This document shows, in pieces, positions 38,844 through 48,297 of a stretch of 52,812 bases of DNA (positions are counted from its first letter, which is position 1; the number at the start of each line of letters is the position of its first letter). Location: positions 1 to 52,812 of the forward strand of contig CACANS010000005.1 of assembly GCA_902533945.1 (NCBI GenBank), written 5' to 3'. Both the position numbers and the translations under genes were made by a program. The stretch is from an uncultured Pelagibacteraceae bacterium. GTDB lineage: Bacteria; Pseudomonadota; Alphaproteobacteria; Pelagibacterales; Pelagibacteraceae. The notes under the pieces are model-generated. The model was not told where the DNA came from and made no database searches. It saw only the letters and a list, made by a program, of their open reading frames with translations.

Positions 38844-39322
38844 TTTTTGAATATTTTTAAAATTAATTGGTGAAAAACACATATAAAAAATATAGATGAA
38901 CCAATAGCTACACTTGTTTGAGGTATCCAGATCAAAATTTCATCAGCACCCTCACTCCTTTCTTGAAATTTATAAGAAATAATTAACATTTTAATAAAGT
39001 AAAATGCTAAATATCCAGAAAAAAAAGTGCCTAAGATCAAACACCATAATTCCATGATGTTTTTTTTTGCTTTTCCTACTTTTTCTAAAAATAAAGTTAT
39101 TCTAATATGTCCACCCTCTACGAAAGTATAAGATAATGCAAAAAAAGATGCTGCAGCCATACTATATCCTGAATATTCTGCCAGTCCTCTTATGTAAAAA
39201 CCAAATATTCTTGATGAAATTCCAACTAATATAAAAAGAGCTATTAATATTAAAAAACCTGCAGCAATAAACCCTGACAATATATAAATTTTTTTAAGAT
39301 TTTTATCTAAAATTTTTAACAT
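38840..39322 (-). CDS. dctQ: TRAP transporter small permease (DctQ)
   Basis: Four-TM protein with GLAEYSGYSMAAASFFALSYTFVEGGHIRI; between dctP and dctM. Confidence 0.93.
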   Translation of the reverse strand: MLKILDKNLKKIYILSGFIAAGFLILIALFILVGISSRIFGFYIRGLAEYSGYSMAAASFFALSYTFVEGGHIRITLFLEKVGKAKKNIMELWCLILGTFFSGYLAFYFIKMLIISYKFQERSEGADEILIWIPQTSVAIGSSIFFICVFHQLILKIFKK

Positions 39323-39328
39323 GATTTT

Positions 39329-39360
39329 TATAAGGCCACTCTTTATATGGTGGCCTTATA
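39329..39360 (-). repeat. 11-bp perfect inverted repeat between dctP and dctQ
   Basis: TATAAGGCCAC (39329-39339) and GTGGCCTTATA (39350-39360) with 10-nt loop; no T-tract on the dctP side. Confidence 0.85.
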
Positions 39361-39378
39361 TATTTTAAGATTATTAAA

Positions 39379-40347
39379 TTAATAAGCTGATAAAACTTTT
39401 TGTCCTCTTGAACCTGCTTTTTCAGCCCACTCCTTGGACATAGTAGCTCCAACTTCTTCAAAATGTTTTTTTAAAGTTGCATTTACTTTTCCAACGATCA
39501 TTCCAGCATCAGCTAAGGCTTTTTTGTCATTTTTGTTACCCATTTTTGACAACTGCCAGCCTTTTCTTTCAGCTAGTGCTGCTTCTTTTCTGATTAAGTC
39601 TTGTGTTGATTTATCTAATTTGTCCCAAGCATCTTTATTAGCTATCACCATATTTTTTGGAAACCATGCAGCAATATCATAAAAATATTTAACTCCATTT
39701 TCCCAGATTTTTTTATTTTTACCAGTTGTTGGTGAAGTAATCATACTTTCTACTGCTCCTGTTGAAAAAGCTTGGCTAATTTCTGCAGCTTCAATTTTAG
39801 TAGGAGCCATTCCAGTAAGTTCAGCTATTCTAACCGTAGCAGAATTATAAGCTCTAAATTTTAAACCTTTAAGGTCTGCCACACTATTAATCTCTTTTTT
39901 ACTGTATAGACCTTGAGCTGGCCACGGAACAGCATATAAAAAAATTAACCCTTTTGACTCTAAACTTTTTGCGATTTCATCTTTTGATGCTTTATAAAGT
40001 TTCATTGCATCGCTGTAAGTAGTAGCTAAAAAAGGTTGTGAATCTATTTCCAATAAAGGGTCTTCTTTACCTAAAGCTGACATAAATCTTTCGCCTATAG
40101 GCGCTTGACCAGTTCTTACTGCTCTAAAAATTTCACCACCTTTAAACAAAGAGCCTCCAGGGTGTGTTACAATAGTAAGCTTGCCATCACTCTTCTCAGA
40201 AACATTTTTTGCAAACTCAGTAGCATTAGCTGAGTGAAAATTTCCAGCGCCATATGCTAGAGCCATATCCCATTTTTCAGCTAAAGAAATATTTGAAAAG
40301 ATTAGTAATGAAGCAAGAATTGTAAAAAAATATTTAAATAATTTCAT
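39379..40347 (-). CDS. dctP: TRAP transporter substrate-binding protein (DctP)
   Basis: Signal peptide; PGGSLFKGGEIFRAVRTGQAPIGE; LKGLKFRAYNSATVRIAELTGMAPTKIEAAEISQAFSTGAVESMITSPTTG. Confidence 0.95.
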   Translation of the reverse strand: MKLFKYFFTILASLLIFSNISLAEKWDMALAYGAGNFHSANATEFAKNVSEKSDGKLTIVTHPGGSLFKGGEIFRAVRTGQAPIGERFMSALGKEDPLLEIDSQPFLATTYSDAMKLYKASKDEIAKSLESKGLIFLYAVPWPAQGLYSKKEINSVADLKGLKFRAYNSATVRIAELTGMAPTKIEAAEISQAFSTGAVESMITSPTTGKNKKIWENGVKYFYDIAAWFPKNMVIANKDAWDKLDKSTQDLIRKEAALAERKGWQLSKMGNKNDKKALADAGMIVGKVNATLKKHFEEVGATMSKEWAEKAGSRGQKVLSAY

Positions 40348-40461
40348 TTATCCTCCATTTTTTAATTTCGTTATATGATTATGTATCTGAATCTAAATCA
40401 ATACAAATATTACACTACTTTTGATTGAATTTTTTTAATTTTTTTATATTATATAAGCATC

Positions 40462-41073
40462 TTGATAGAACAATCCATAATACTATTACAAATTATATTC
40501 ATAGATATAGTTTTAGCTGCCGACAATGCAATAATAATAGGACTCATTGCGGCTAACTTTATTCCAAAGCACAGAAAACAAATAATATTATGGGGAGTAG
40601 CCGGGGCTTTGGTTTTTAAAGTTATTTTTGCACTTTTTGCTACATACCTATTCAAATTTTATTTTATAAAAATCGCAGGCGGTTTATTATTAATATGGAT
40701 AGTAAATGATCTAAGAAAAGATTTATTAGAAATAAAAAAAATAAAATCCCCAACAAAAAAATCGAAAGAACCATCTTATATTCAAAGTGTATTCAAAGTA
40801 TTGTTGGCTGATATCACTATTAGTTTTGATAATGTTATTGCGGTAGTCGGTGCTGCAAAAGGATATTTTGGGTTTATGATATTTGGATTAGTTTTGTCAG
40901 TTGTGCTAACTGGAGCACTTGCTTCATATTTAGCTAATTATGTCCAAAAACATATATGGATAGCATATGTTGGTTTAGCATTTATATTAATTGTAGCTAT
41001 TCAATTAATAATAGGTGGTTTGGTTGATTTAAGTATTTTAAATATCAACGAAGAATTTATTAAATATTTTTAA
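40462..41073 (+). CDS. TerC/YjbE family integral membrane protein
   Basis: IDIVLAADNAIIIGLIAANF and DITISFDNVIAVVGAAKG acidic TM motifs; TTG start. Confidence 0.92.
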   Translation: MIEQSIILLQIIFIDIVLAADNAIIIGLIAANFIPKHRKQIILWGVAGALVFKVIFALFATYLFKFYFIKIAGGLLLIWIVNDLRKDLLEIKKIKSPTKKSKEPSYIQSVFKVLLADITISFDNVIAVVGAAKGYFGFMIFGLVLSVVLTGALASYLANYVQKHIWIAYVGLAFILIVAIQLIIGGLVDLSILNINEEFIKYF

Positions 41074-41438
41074 ATTGAAGATCTTATAGCTGTGTAAATC
41101 TCTTCTCTGCTTGTTTCACCAATGCTTCTATAGACTTCTTTATTATCCTTAAAAATTAAAAGTGTAGTTTGATATTGCACATTTAATAAACTTGAAATTT
41201 TTTTATTTGTTATTTCGAATGTAAAGTATTCAATATTTTCAAATTCATTTTTTGCTGTATTTAAAACTTTCATTTGGCTCGCACAAGATGAACAATATTT
41301 CATCCAAGAACTTATTAGTACAACTTTACCCTCCGATTGGGCTTTTTTGAACAACTCTTCATCAAAAGTTGTTTTTTTATCCAATGCATTGGAGTTTAAA
41401 GCGAAAGTACAAAAAATAAATATTAAAATTTTTTTCAT
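41070..41438 (-). CDS. secreted thioredoxin-fold protein
   Basis: Signal peptide; VVLISSWMKYCSSCASQMKVL (CSSC). Confidence 0.82.
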   Translation of the reverse strand: MKKILIFIFCTFALNSNALDKKTTFDEELFKKAQSEGKVVLISSWMKYCSSCASQMKVLNTAKNEFENIEYFTFEITNKKISSLLNVQYQTTLLIFKDNKEVYRSIGETSREEIYTAIRSSI

Positions 41439-41440
41439 AT

Positions 41441-42811
41441 TTATTGTTTTACAATCTTTTCAGGTAAAATACCCTGCGGTCTATAGCGCATTATTATTAA
41501 TAATCCTATTCCTATCATTAAAAATCTAAAGTACGGAGCGCTTTCAATTAAATGAATTTTAAGAGCGTTAGTTTCTGGTAAGTGGGCAGTAAAAAAATTA
41601 ATTAAAAATAAAGCTATTGGAGCTGCTTCAACCCATAAAAACCAGACGGCAAAACCACCTAATATTGCACCAAAATTATTTCCTGTGCCACCTACAATTA
41701 CCATGACCCAAATTACAAATGTATATCGCATAGGTCTATAGCTTCCAGGAGTAAATAATCCATCATTTGTAACCATCATAGCTCCTGCAATACCAACAAC
41801 AGCTGATCCTAAAATAAAAATTAAAAGATGTTCTTTAACAACGTTTTTGCCCATAGCACCTGCTGCTTCTTCATTATCTCTGATTGCTCTCATTTTTCTT
41901 CCCCACGGAGAATATAAAGCTTTTTGCGTGATAATTAGTAAAATAATCACAACTGTTAAAAAAAGTCCTGCCATACACAGTTTTACGTAAACTGAAGACG
42001 CGTCAATTACCAATTGATTTAAAACATCTTGTCTTTCTGAAACTGAATTAATAAGTTTTAATTTTCCTGAATTAAATTTTTCTACTAAATTTATAAACCA
42101 AGGTGTAGCTTGAAGATCAACTTCATAAGGAACTGGTCTTTTTAAACCAATAACATTTTTAACTCCTCTGGCTAGCCAGTCTTCATGTTTAATTATTGAA
42201 ACTATAATTTCTGCAATTAATAGTGTTGCTATCGCAAGATAGTCTGCCCTTAATCCAAGAGCTATTTTACCTATGACATATGCTAATCCTCCAGCAAAAA
42301 ATGCTCCTACTATCCAAGAGAATAATACCGGCATTCCTAAACCTCCTAGGAAACCAGTTTTAGCTGGTTCAACAGCTTCTATACTCTCGATTGCTGGACC
42401 GGATATTAGCCGAAGAAGTATAAAACCTATAATTATAATTCCAGCTATTACGTAATTTCTTTTTTTTGATTTTTGAATCTTTTTTAAAGTATAACGGATT
42501 GAAAAAACTATCCCTACAATAATTGCAATACAAACCATCATGTTAACACCTCCAACTTTCCAAGCTTGTGGAACTGGTGCAACTGACACAAGGACTACAG
42601 CAAGTCCGCCTAAAGCTGTATAACCCATAATTCCAAAATTTATTAACCCTGCATACCCCCACTGGATATTTGCACCCATGGTCATTACTGCAGAGATTAA
42701 ACAGTAATTTAAAATTGATAACGCAACTGACCAGGATTGGAATATTCCTACTAAAATAATAAGTATGATCATTATTGTATAGGCCGTCACAACATTTAAA
42801 TATTGCTTCAT
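41441..42811 (-). CDS. branched-chain amino-acid-type ABC transporter permease (LivM-like)
   Basis: WGYAGLINFGIMGYTALGG, SPWGRKMRAIRDNEEAAGAMGKNVV, VGGTGNNFGAILGG. Confidence 0.93.
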   Translation of the reverse strand: MKQYLNVVTAYTIMIILIILVGIFQSWSVALSILNYCLISAVMTMGANIQWGYAGLINFGIMGYTALGGLAVVLVSVAPVPQAWKVGGVNMMVCIAIIVGIVFSIRYTLKKIQKSKKRNYVIAGIIIIGFILLRLISGPAIESIEAVEPAKTGFLGGLGMPVLFSWIVGAFFAGGLAYVIGKIALGLRADYLAIATLLIAEIIVSIIKHEDWLARGVKNVIGLKRPVPYEVDLQATPWFINLVEKFNSGKLKLINSVSERQDVLNQLVIDASSVYVKLCMAGLFLTVVIILLIITQKALYSPWGRKMRAIRDNEEAAGAMGKNVVKEHLLIFILGSAVVGIAGAMMVTNDGLFTPGSYRPMRYTFVIWVMVIVGGTGNNFGAILGGFAVWFLWVEAAPIALFLINFFTAHLPETNALKIHLIESAPYFRFLMIGIGLLIIMRYRPQGILPEKIVKQ

Positions 42812-43818
42812 AATTTCATTCCTTTAAAAATACCAGAAGGTCTAAAAAGTAATACAATTACTAAAATAGAAAATGACACTGCAAATTTGTAATCTGTGGA
42901 CAATAACTGCATTAGAGACTCTGGTTCTAAACTTTCAGGCAGTATATAAGTAAAAAACTTTTTATAGGCATACGTTATAAAAATCTCGCCAAAAGCTACA
43001 ACATAACCTCCTAAAAAAGCGCCAAATGGATTTCCTATTCCTCCTACAATTGCTGCGGCAAATATGGGAAGCATATTGTTAAAATATACAAAAGGCTTAT
43101 AACTTTTATCTAAACCATATAGGACACCTCCTACAGTCGCTAATACTCCGGCGATTACCCAGGTTAACATTACAACTTTTTTAGGATCTATACCTGATAA
43201 CAAAGCAAGATCCTCATTATTAGAATAAGCACGCATGCTTGTGCCAGTTTTAGTTTTATTCAAAAACCAAAACATAATTGAAACAACAATAATGGTAACA
43301 ACTATTGTAATCGCTTGAGTTGATTTAATTGTTAATCCTTCATTTAATCCACTCATTTCTTTAAATTCATTAGCCTTTAAAATAAATTTTTCACCATCAA
43401 GAAATCTTCTATCAAAAGGTCCTATAATTATTCTTATAATTGCCTGAGTTACAAACATTACTCCTACACTAACCATAGCAAGTTGGACTGGTGGGCTTTT
43501 TTTAATTCTATAATAGCTAAAAACAAATTTATCAATTGTAAGCATGTATAAAATCATCATAATTATAGCAAAAGGGATTGTGAGTAATGCTGTTGGAAGC
43601 ACTCCCAGGTTTACTCCTAAAGATTGAAAATAAAATGTTAGTAAAACTGCTACCATTGTTCCAAATGACATCATGTCTCCTGTTGCAAAGTTTGCAAATC
43701 TAAGAACTCCATAAATTAAAGTTACAAATATTGCGCCTAAAGCTAATTGAGAACCATAAGTAAGTGCTGGTATAATTGTATAATTTAAAAGTAAAATAAT
43801 TGCGTTTAAAAAATCCAT
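42808..43818 (-). CDS. branched-chain amino-acid-type ABC transporter permease (LivH-like)
   Basis: LIYGVLRFANFATGDMMSFG, GTSMRAYSNNEDLALLSGIDPKKV, VGGIGNPFGAFLGG. Confidence 0.94.
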   Translation of the reverse strand: MDFLNAIILLLNYTIIPALTYGSQLALGAIFVTLIYGVLRFANFATGDMMSFGTMVAVLLTFYFQSLGVNLGVLPTALLTIPFAIIMMILYMLTIDKFVFSYYRIKKSPPVQLAMVSVGVMFVTQAIIRIIIGPFDRRFLDGEKFILKANEFKEMSGLNEGLTIKSTQAITIVVTIIVVSIMFWFLNKTKTGTSMRAYSNNEDLALLSGIDPKKVVMLTWVIAGVLATVGGVLYGLDKSYKPFVYFNNMLPIFAAAIVGGIGNPFGAFLGGYVVAFGEIFITYAYKKFFTYILPESLEPESLMQLLSTDYKFAVSFSILVIVLLFRPSGIFKGMKL

Positions 43819-43819
43819 T

Positions 43820-44527
43820 TTAAGCTCCTAGAAATGACCTTCTAACTTCAGGATCCTGAAGTAATTCTTTTCCTAATCCTTCAAATTTATTTTGTCCTGT
43901 AACTAAAACATATCCACGGTCAGAAATACTTAATGCTTGTTTTGCATTCTGTTCAACCATTATAATTGCTACATTAGTTTCTTTAACTTTAATAATATGT
44001 TGAAATAATTCATCCATTACTATTGGTGAAACTCCTGCAGTAGGTTCATCTAACATTAAAACTGATGGCTTAATCATTAATGCTCTACCTAACGCTACTT
44101 GTTGTCTTTGTCCTCCAGATAATTCCCCTACTATTTGTAAATTTTTTTCTTTCAAAATTGGAAATAAGTCATAAATTTCTTCAATAACTTTATTAACATC
44201 GTCGTCTCTTAAAAATGCTCCTACTTCTAAATTTTCTCTAACGGTTAAATCAGGAAAAACATTTTTATTTTGAGGAACGAAAGATATCCCTTGTTTAACT
44301 CTATCTTGTGGAGATAATTTTGATATATCTTTTCCATCCATTAACACTGAGCCAGATTTTAATTTTAAAAGCCCAAGCATGGCTTTCATGGCAGTAGATT
44401 TGCCAGCTCCATTAGGACCTAAAATTGCAACAATTTCCCCCCTATCAACATTTATCGAGCAAGAACTTATTATATCTGGTCCACTGCCGTAACCAGCTGT
44501 CATTTTACTTCCTTCAAAAAAAGCCAT
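43820..44527 (-). CDS. ABC transporter ATP-binding protein (LivF-like)
   Basis: GPNGAGKSTAMKAMLG, LSGGQRQQVALGRALM, LMLDEPTAGVSP. Confidence 0.96.
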   Translation of the reverse strand: MAFFEGSKMTAGYGSGPDIISSCSINVDRGEIVAILGPNGAGKSTAMKAMLGLLKLKSGSVLMDGKDISKLSPQDRVKQGISFVPQNKNVFPDLTVRENLEVGAFLRDDDVNKVIEEIYDLFPILKEKNLQIVGELSGGQRQQVALGRALMIKPSVLMLDEPTAGVSPIVMDELFQHIIKVKETNVAIIMVEQNAKQALSISDRGYVLVTGQNKFEGLGKELLQDPEVRRSFLGA

Positions 44528-45324
44528 TAATTATTATCTCCATCTATTGTGTTAGCTCTTCCTAGATAACTTTCTATTACTTTTTCATTTTTTTTCACCT
44601 CATTTGGATTTCCTTGAAATAAAACTGATCCTTCGGACATAACAATTACTGGATCGCACATTCTGCTTATAAAATCCATATCATGTTCAATCATACAAAA
44701 AGTATAACCTTTTTCTTTGTTTAATCTTAAAATTGCAGTTCCTAAATCTTTTAAAAGGGTCCTGTTTACTCCAGCGCCTACTTCATCTAACAAAACTAAT
44801 TTTGCTTCAACCATCATAGTTCTTCCGAGTTCTAGAAGTTTTTTTTGACCACCTGATAAATTTCCAGCTAATTCATTGGCTAAATGCTTAAGATTTAAAA
44901 AATCAATCACCTGATAAGCTTTTTTTCTAATCTGGTCTTCTTCCTTTTTTATCAAAGAAGGTTTTAATAATGCATTCATTAAATTTTCTCCAGATTGATT
45001 TCCAGGGACCATCATTAAATTTTCTAAAACTGTAAGATTTGTAAATTCATGAGCAATTTGAAAAGTTCTTAACAAACCTTTTGAAAATAATTCATATGAT
45101 GGAACGGAAGTTATATCTTCATTATTAAACAATACCTTGCCACCATTAGGTTTAAGATTTCCTGCAATTAAATTAAATAATGTTGTTTTTCCTGAACCAT
45201 TTGGTCCAATAATTCCTGTAATTGAACCTTTCTTAATTTTTAAAGAACAATCACTAACTGCTGCTAGACCTCCAAAATATTTTGAGAGATTATCTATTTG
45301 CAGAATATTCGAATCTTGCTGCAT
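44527..45324 (-). CDS. ABC transporter ATP-binding protein (LivG-like)
   Basis: GPNGSGKTTLFNLIAG, RTFQIAHEFTNLTVLENL, LSGGQKKLLELGRTMM, IEHDMDFI. Confidence 0.96.
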   Translation of the reverse strand: MQQDSNILQIDNLSKYFGGLAAVSDCSLKIKKGSITGIIGPNGSGKTTLFNLIAGNLKPNGGKVLFNNEDITSVPSYELFSKGLLRTFQIAHEFTNLTVLENLMMVPGNQSGENLMNALLKPSLIKKEEDQIRKKAYQVIDFLNLKHLANELAGNLSGGQKKLLELGRTMMVEAKLVLLDEVGAGVNRTLLKDLGTAILRLNKEKGYTFCMIEHDMDFISRMCDPVIVMSEGSVLFQGNPNEVKKNEKVIESYLGRANTIDGDNN

Positions 45325-45330
45325 TGATAA

Positions 45331-46101
45331 TTATACTTTATTTAATCTTTTTAAAATATTATTAATAGATTTTTCTAGAGATTTAAAATAACCTGATTTT
45401 CTTAGCTCATTAACTCCTTGCCAATTCAACCCTCCTGGCGTTTGTGACTCCACAACAAAATTTTTTAAATTTTTTTCAGAATGAACTGCTGCAAGCGCTG
45501 CCAAAGCTGAGTATAAAGATGTAATATATTTTTGAGCCTGATTTCTTTTAAGTTTTTTCTTAACTAACCAATCAGATAAAACTTTTAATAGTTCATAAAA
45601 AGAAGCCATTGAGCCAGAAATAGCCCAGAAATTTTTAGAAAGTTTTTCACTTTTAATTTCAATAGTCGTTCCAATTTTATCAAAAAAATTTTTAACTTTT
45701 TTATCTTGAGGAAAAATAGGTACCGGTCCTTTGCCTAATGATATTGGTGGCATTGGTATAGCTCTAACAATTTTTGCCTTTTTTTTAACTATTTTTTTTA
45801 ATTGTGCATAGTTGATTGTAGAAATAAAACTAACGATTGTTTGATTAGTTTTAAAATTTAATTTAGGTAATATTTTTTCTCCAACTTCCGGTAGTACTCC
45901 TAGAAAAATCCAGTCTGATTTATCAATTACTTCTTGATTGCTTTTAGCAATATTGACTCGTTTAAATTTTTTTTTTAGTTTTTGAGCTTTTTGTTTGTTT
46001 CTTGGAGAAACGAGAATTCGTTTAAATGCTATTTTTGAATTACAAATGCCAGTTATAACATCAGAAGAAATATTACCTGTTCCAATAAATCCTAATTTCA
46101 T
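45331..46101 (-). CDS. proC: pyrroline-5-carboxylate reductase family protein
   Basis: MKLGFIGTGNISSDVITGI, SFISTINYAQLKK, VRAIPMPP, VESQTPGGLNWQGVNELRKSG. Confidence 0.85.
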   Translation of the reverse strand: MKLGFIGTGNISSDVITGICNSKIAFKRILVSPRNKQKAQKLKKKFKRVNIAKSNQEVIDKSDWIFLGVLPEVGEKILPKLNFKTNQTIVSFISTINYAQLKKIVKKKAKIVRAIPMPPISLGKGPVPIFPQDKKVKNFFDKIGTTIEIKSEKLSKNFWAISGSMASFYELLKVLSDWLVKKKLKRNQAQKYITSLYSALAALAAVHSEKNLKNFVVESQTPGGLNWQGVNELRKSGYFKSLEKSINNILKRLNKV

Positions 46102-46149
46102 AATCGTTGAACAATATATAAGTTGTAAGTTATTTCAATTATTTTAAAA

Positions 46150-47061
46150 TTAATTGGTAAAAAAAGATCCTCTTATTCTTAACAATTCTCTGCTCAAATT
46201 TTTGTTTTGTTTAAATGCTTTTCTTCCATGAAGCCAAAAATAATTATTAGCAACTATTATTGAACCAACGGGTAATTTTGTTGTTACTTTATTATTGCTT
46301 TCTTCTAAAGCATCAGAAAGTTTTTGTAAAAAGTTTCCTTGTTTCATGCTACTTGGTTCAGGAAACTGATCTATATATGATATTTGTGGTCTACCTTTCT
46401 CGTCCTCTGTAAAAACTGGATGTTCTACATTATAATCAACATTTTTACTTTTTGGTGATACCCAAATAAAATTTTGCCTTCCTATTGGATCTTTTGAAAG
46501 TTCTTCGCAATGTTCCCAATCATCTAAGTGTAATAAAGTTGTTTCTCCACCTTCTACATTTTTTTCTTCAAGTTTAGTCATTAAAAGCCAGTCAGTTACT
46601 TCTTTCACATAAGTTCCATCTGTATGTAGATCCATATTTATATACGCTTTTCGTAAATAAGAATCGCTATGATCTTCATGTTTAACATGAAATCTTGCAT
46701 AATATTTGCCAGCCATAGAGTCGTGATTTGGTATTCCAATGAGGTGAGTAACAGCTGTCGAAAGTTTAACTAAAAAAATATCATCTATTTTTTTATTTTC
46801 AGGATTTGTTTCAATAATAAAACAACCAGTTTCTCTTTCTTTAAGAATTGAATTAATTAAATTACTAAATTTGTTTGAAGTTAAATCATCTAAACTTTTT
46901 GCAAGTGTAAATCTAGTAAATGGTTTATATTCTAAAGCTGTAACATCAAATTTGTGAAATGGGAAAATTAATTTATCAATTATTTGATCTTCTATTTTTA
47001 CTTTGTAAATTCTTTTTGATTTTTCATGTTTGGAAATTTCGAAACCTATTATTTTTTCCAT
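46150..47061 (-). CDS. glaH: glutarate 2-hydroxylase GlaH/CsiD (Fe(II)/2-oxoglutarate oxygenase)
   Basis: TALEYKPFTRFTLAKSLDDL, AVTHLIGIPNHDSMAGKYYARFHVKHEDHSDSYLR, DLHTDGTYVKEVTDWLLM, LLHLDDWEHCEEL, PKSKNVDYNVEHPVF, FWLHGRKAF, RELLRIRGSF; matches remembered E. coli CsiD along its length. Confidence 0.93.
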   Translation of the reverse strand: MEKIIGFEISKHEKSKRIYKVKIEDQIIDKLIFPFHKFDVTALEYKPFTRFTLAKSLDDLTSNKFSNLINSILKERETGCFIIETNPENKKIDDIFLVKLSTAVTHLIGIPNHDSMAGKYYARFHVKHEDHSDSYLRKAYINMDLHTDGTYVKEVTDWLLMTKLEEKNVEGGETTLLHLDDWEHCEELSKDPIGRQNFIWVSPKSKNVDYNVEHPVFTEDEKGRPQISYIDQFPEPSSMKQGNFLQKLSDALEESNNKVTTKLPVGSIIVANNYFWLHGRKAFKQNKNLSRELLRIRGSFFTN

Positions 47062-47159
47062 TTTTTGAACCAACTCTCTTCTGCATATTCAGTTAGTCTA
47101 TAAGTACACCACTCATTTTTTCTACCTTTGAGTAATATTAATGATATTATTTTTTTCAT
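47049..47159 (-). CDS. 36-aa small ORF, absent from the supplied track: MKKIISLILLKGRKNEWCTYRLTEYAEESWFKKWKK
   Basis: ATG at 47159-47157 overlaps the hydrolase TGA (47158-47156) as ATGA; TAA at 47051-47049 lies 10 nt past the glaH ATG at 47061; AAGGAG-type signal (AAGGAGAACTTATTATG) within the end of the hydrolase gene. Confidence 0.65.
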   Translation of the reverse strand: MKKIISLILLKGRKNEWCTYRLTEYAEESWFKKWKK

Positions 47160-48289
47160 AATAAGTTCTCCTTAAAAAAATTTATAAATTGAGGCATATA
47201 TTCATTCATGTGGTCCCCACCAACTGTAGCTCCTCTTTTAAGACATTTTTCTTTTTTTAAAATTTTAAATGTTTTTTTCCATAATTTTTTTGGCTCAACT
47301 TGTGCTGCTTCATAAAAAGCATCCATAGATGGAAAAAGTTTATGTTTAGTTAACACCATATCAGGCCATTCATTTCCAACAACAAAACCATCATTATCAA
47401 CAAAAAAAGCGGGACAATTATGAACTGTCATTGCTTGATATCTTTTAGGTTTTTGACTGTAATGGAATCCATGATACCAACCTTTTTTTAAATCAATCTC
47501 AACTTTACCAGGTTTAGATTTAATTTTTTTTACATAATTTTCGCAATGATTTGGCAATGTGTAGTCATCTGCTGCACCATGAACATAAAGTAATTTAGTA
47601 TTTGATGTTAGTTCTGGCTTATCAAAGAAACCTGCCAGCTTACATTCTGCCGCCTCAGGTAATATTGCATCAAATCCCCTAGTACCTTCCAAAAACAAAG
47701 ATGTAAATTTCACATCTGCTAAAAAAAGACTGTTGTTTCCACCTCTTGAATGTCCAGTAGTTCCAAACTTACCATTAGATCTTGGATGAGATTGTAATAA
47801 CTTATATGCCATAATAGCATCTATAGCTCCATTAATAAGAGGAACTTTTGATTGATCTCTCCAAGTATCTCTTGCACCTCTATGACAAAAATTATCTACA
47901 TACATTACTCCTATTCCTGCTTCTAAAAGGTTTTTAGTGCCATGGTAGACAAAGTCATTCCATGCATATTCACCAGGACCACCACTGCTATGTGTCCATA
48001 TAACTATTGGCACTTTATCCGAGCCTTTTGGTAATTGCAGATATCCTATTATTTCAATTGGGTTATTTTTGTGACCACCAATAAGAACAGTTCTTTGGTC
48101 AAAACCAGTGTAAGACTGAAATTTTATTAGTTCACCACCTTTAGTATTTTTATTTTTTGAAACCCACTTGAGTGCAGATTTTTTTTTTGTACACTGTTTT
48201 TTTAGATCAAAATTTATATTTTTTGTGTCATGAGCATTTACATTTGTTGTAAAAATTAACGTGACTAGTATTAAAATTAATTTTTTCAC
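47156..48289 (-). CDS. secreted alpha/beta hydrolase (dienelactone-hydrolase-like)
   Basis: Signal peptide; VIWTHSSGGPGEYAW, GTTGHSRGGNNSLF nucleophile elbow, YVHGAADDYTLP, GWYHGFHY. Confidence 0.85.
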   Translation of the reverse strand: MKKLILILVTLIFTTNVNAHDTKNINFDLKKQCTKKKSALKWVSKNKNTKGGELIKFQSYTGFDQRTVLIGGHKNNPIEIIGYLQLPKGSDKVPIVIWTHSSGGPGEYAWNDFVYHGTKNLLEAGIGVMYVDNFCHRGARDTWRDQSKVPLINGAIDAIMAYKLLQSHPRSNGKFGTTGHSRGGNNSLFLADVKFTSLFLEGTRGFDAILPEAAECKLAGFFDKPELTSNTKLLYVHGAADDYTLPNHCENYVKKIKSKPGKVEIDLKKGWYHGFHYSQKPKRYQAMTVHNCPAFFVDNDGFVVGNEWPDMVLTKHKLFPSMDAFYEAAQVEPKKLWKKTFKILKKEKCLKRGATVGGDHMNEYMPQFINFFKENLL

Positions 48290-48297
48290 TTCTTATC

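Noticed and set aside
41070-41073. Convergent stop-codon overlap (TTAA) of the TerC-like and thioredoxin-like genes
   Set aside because: Common compact-genome arrangement; not informative.
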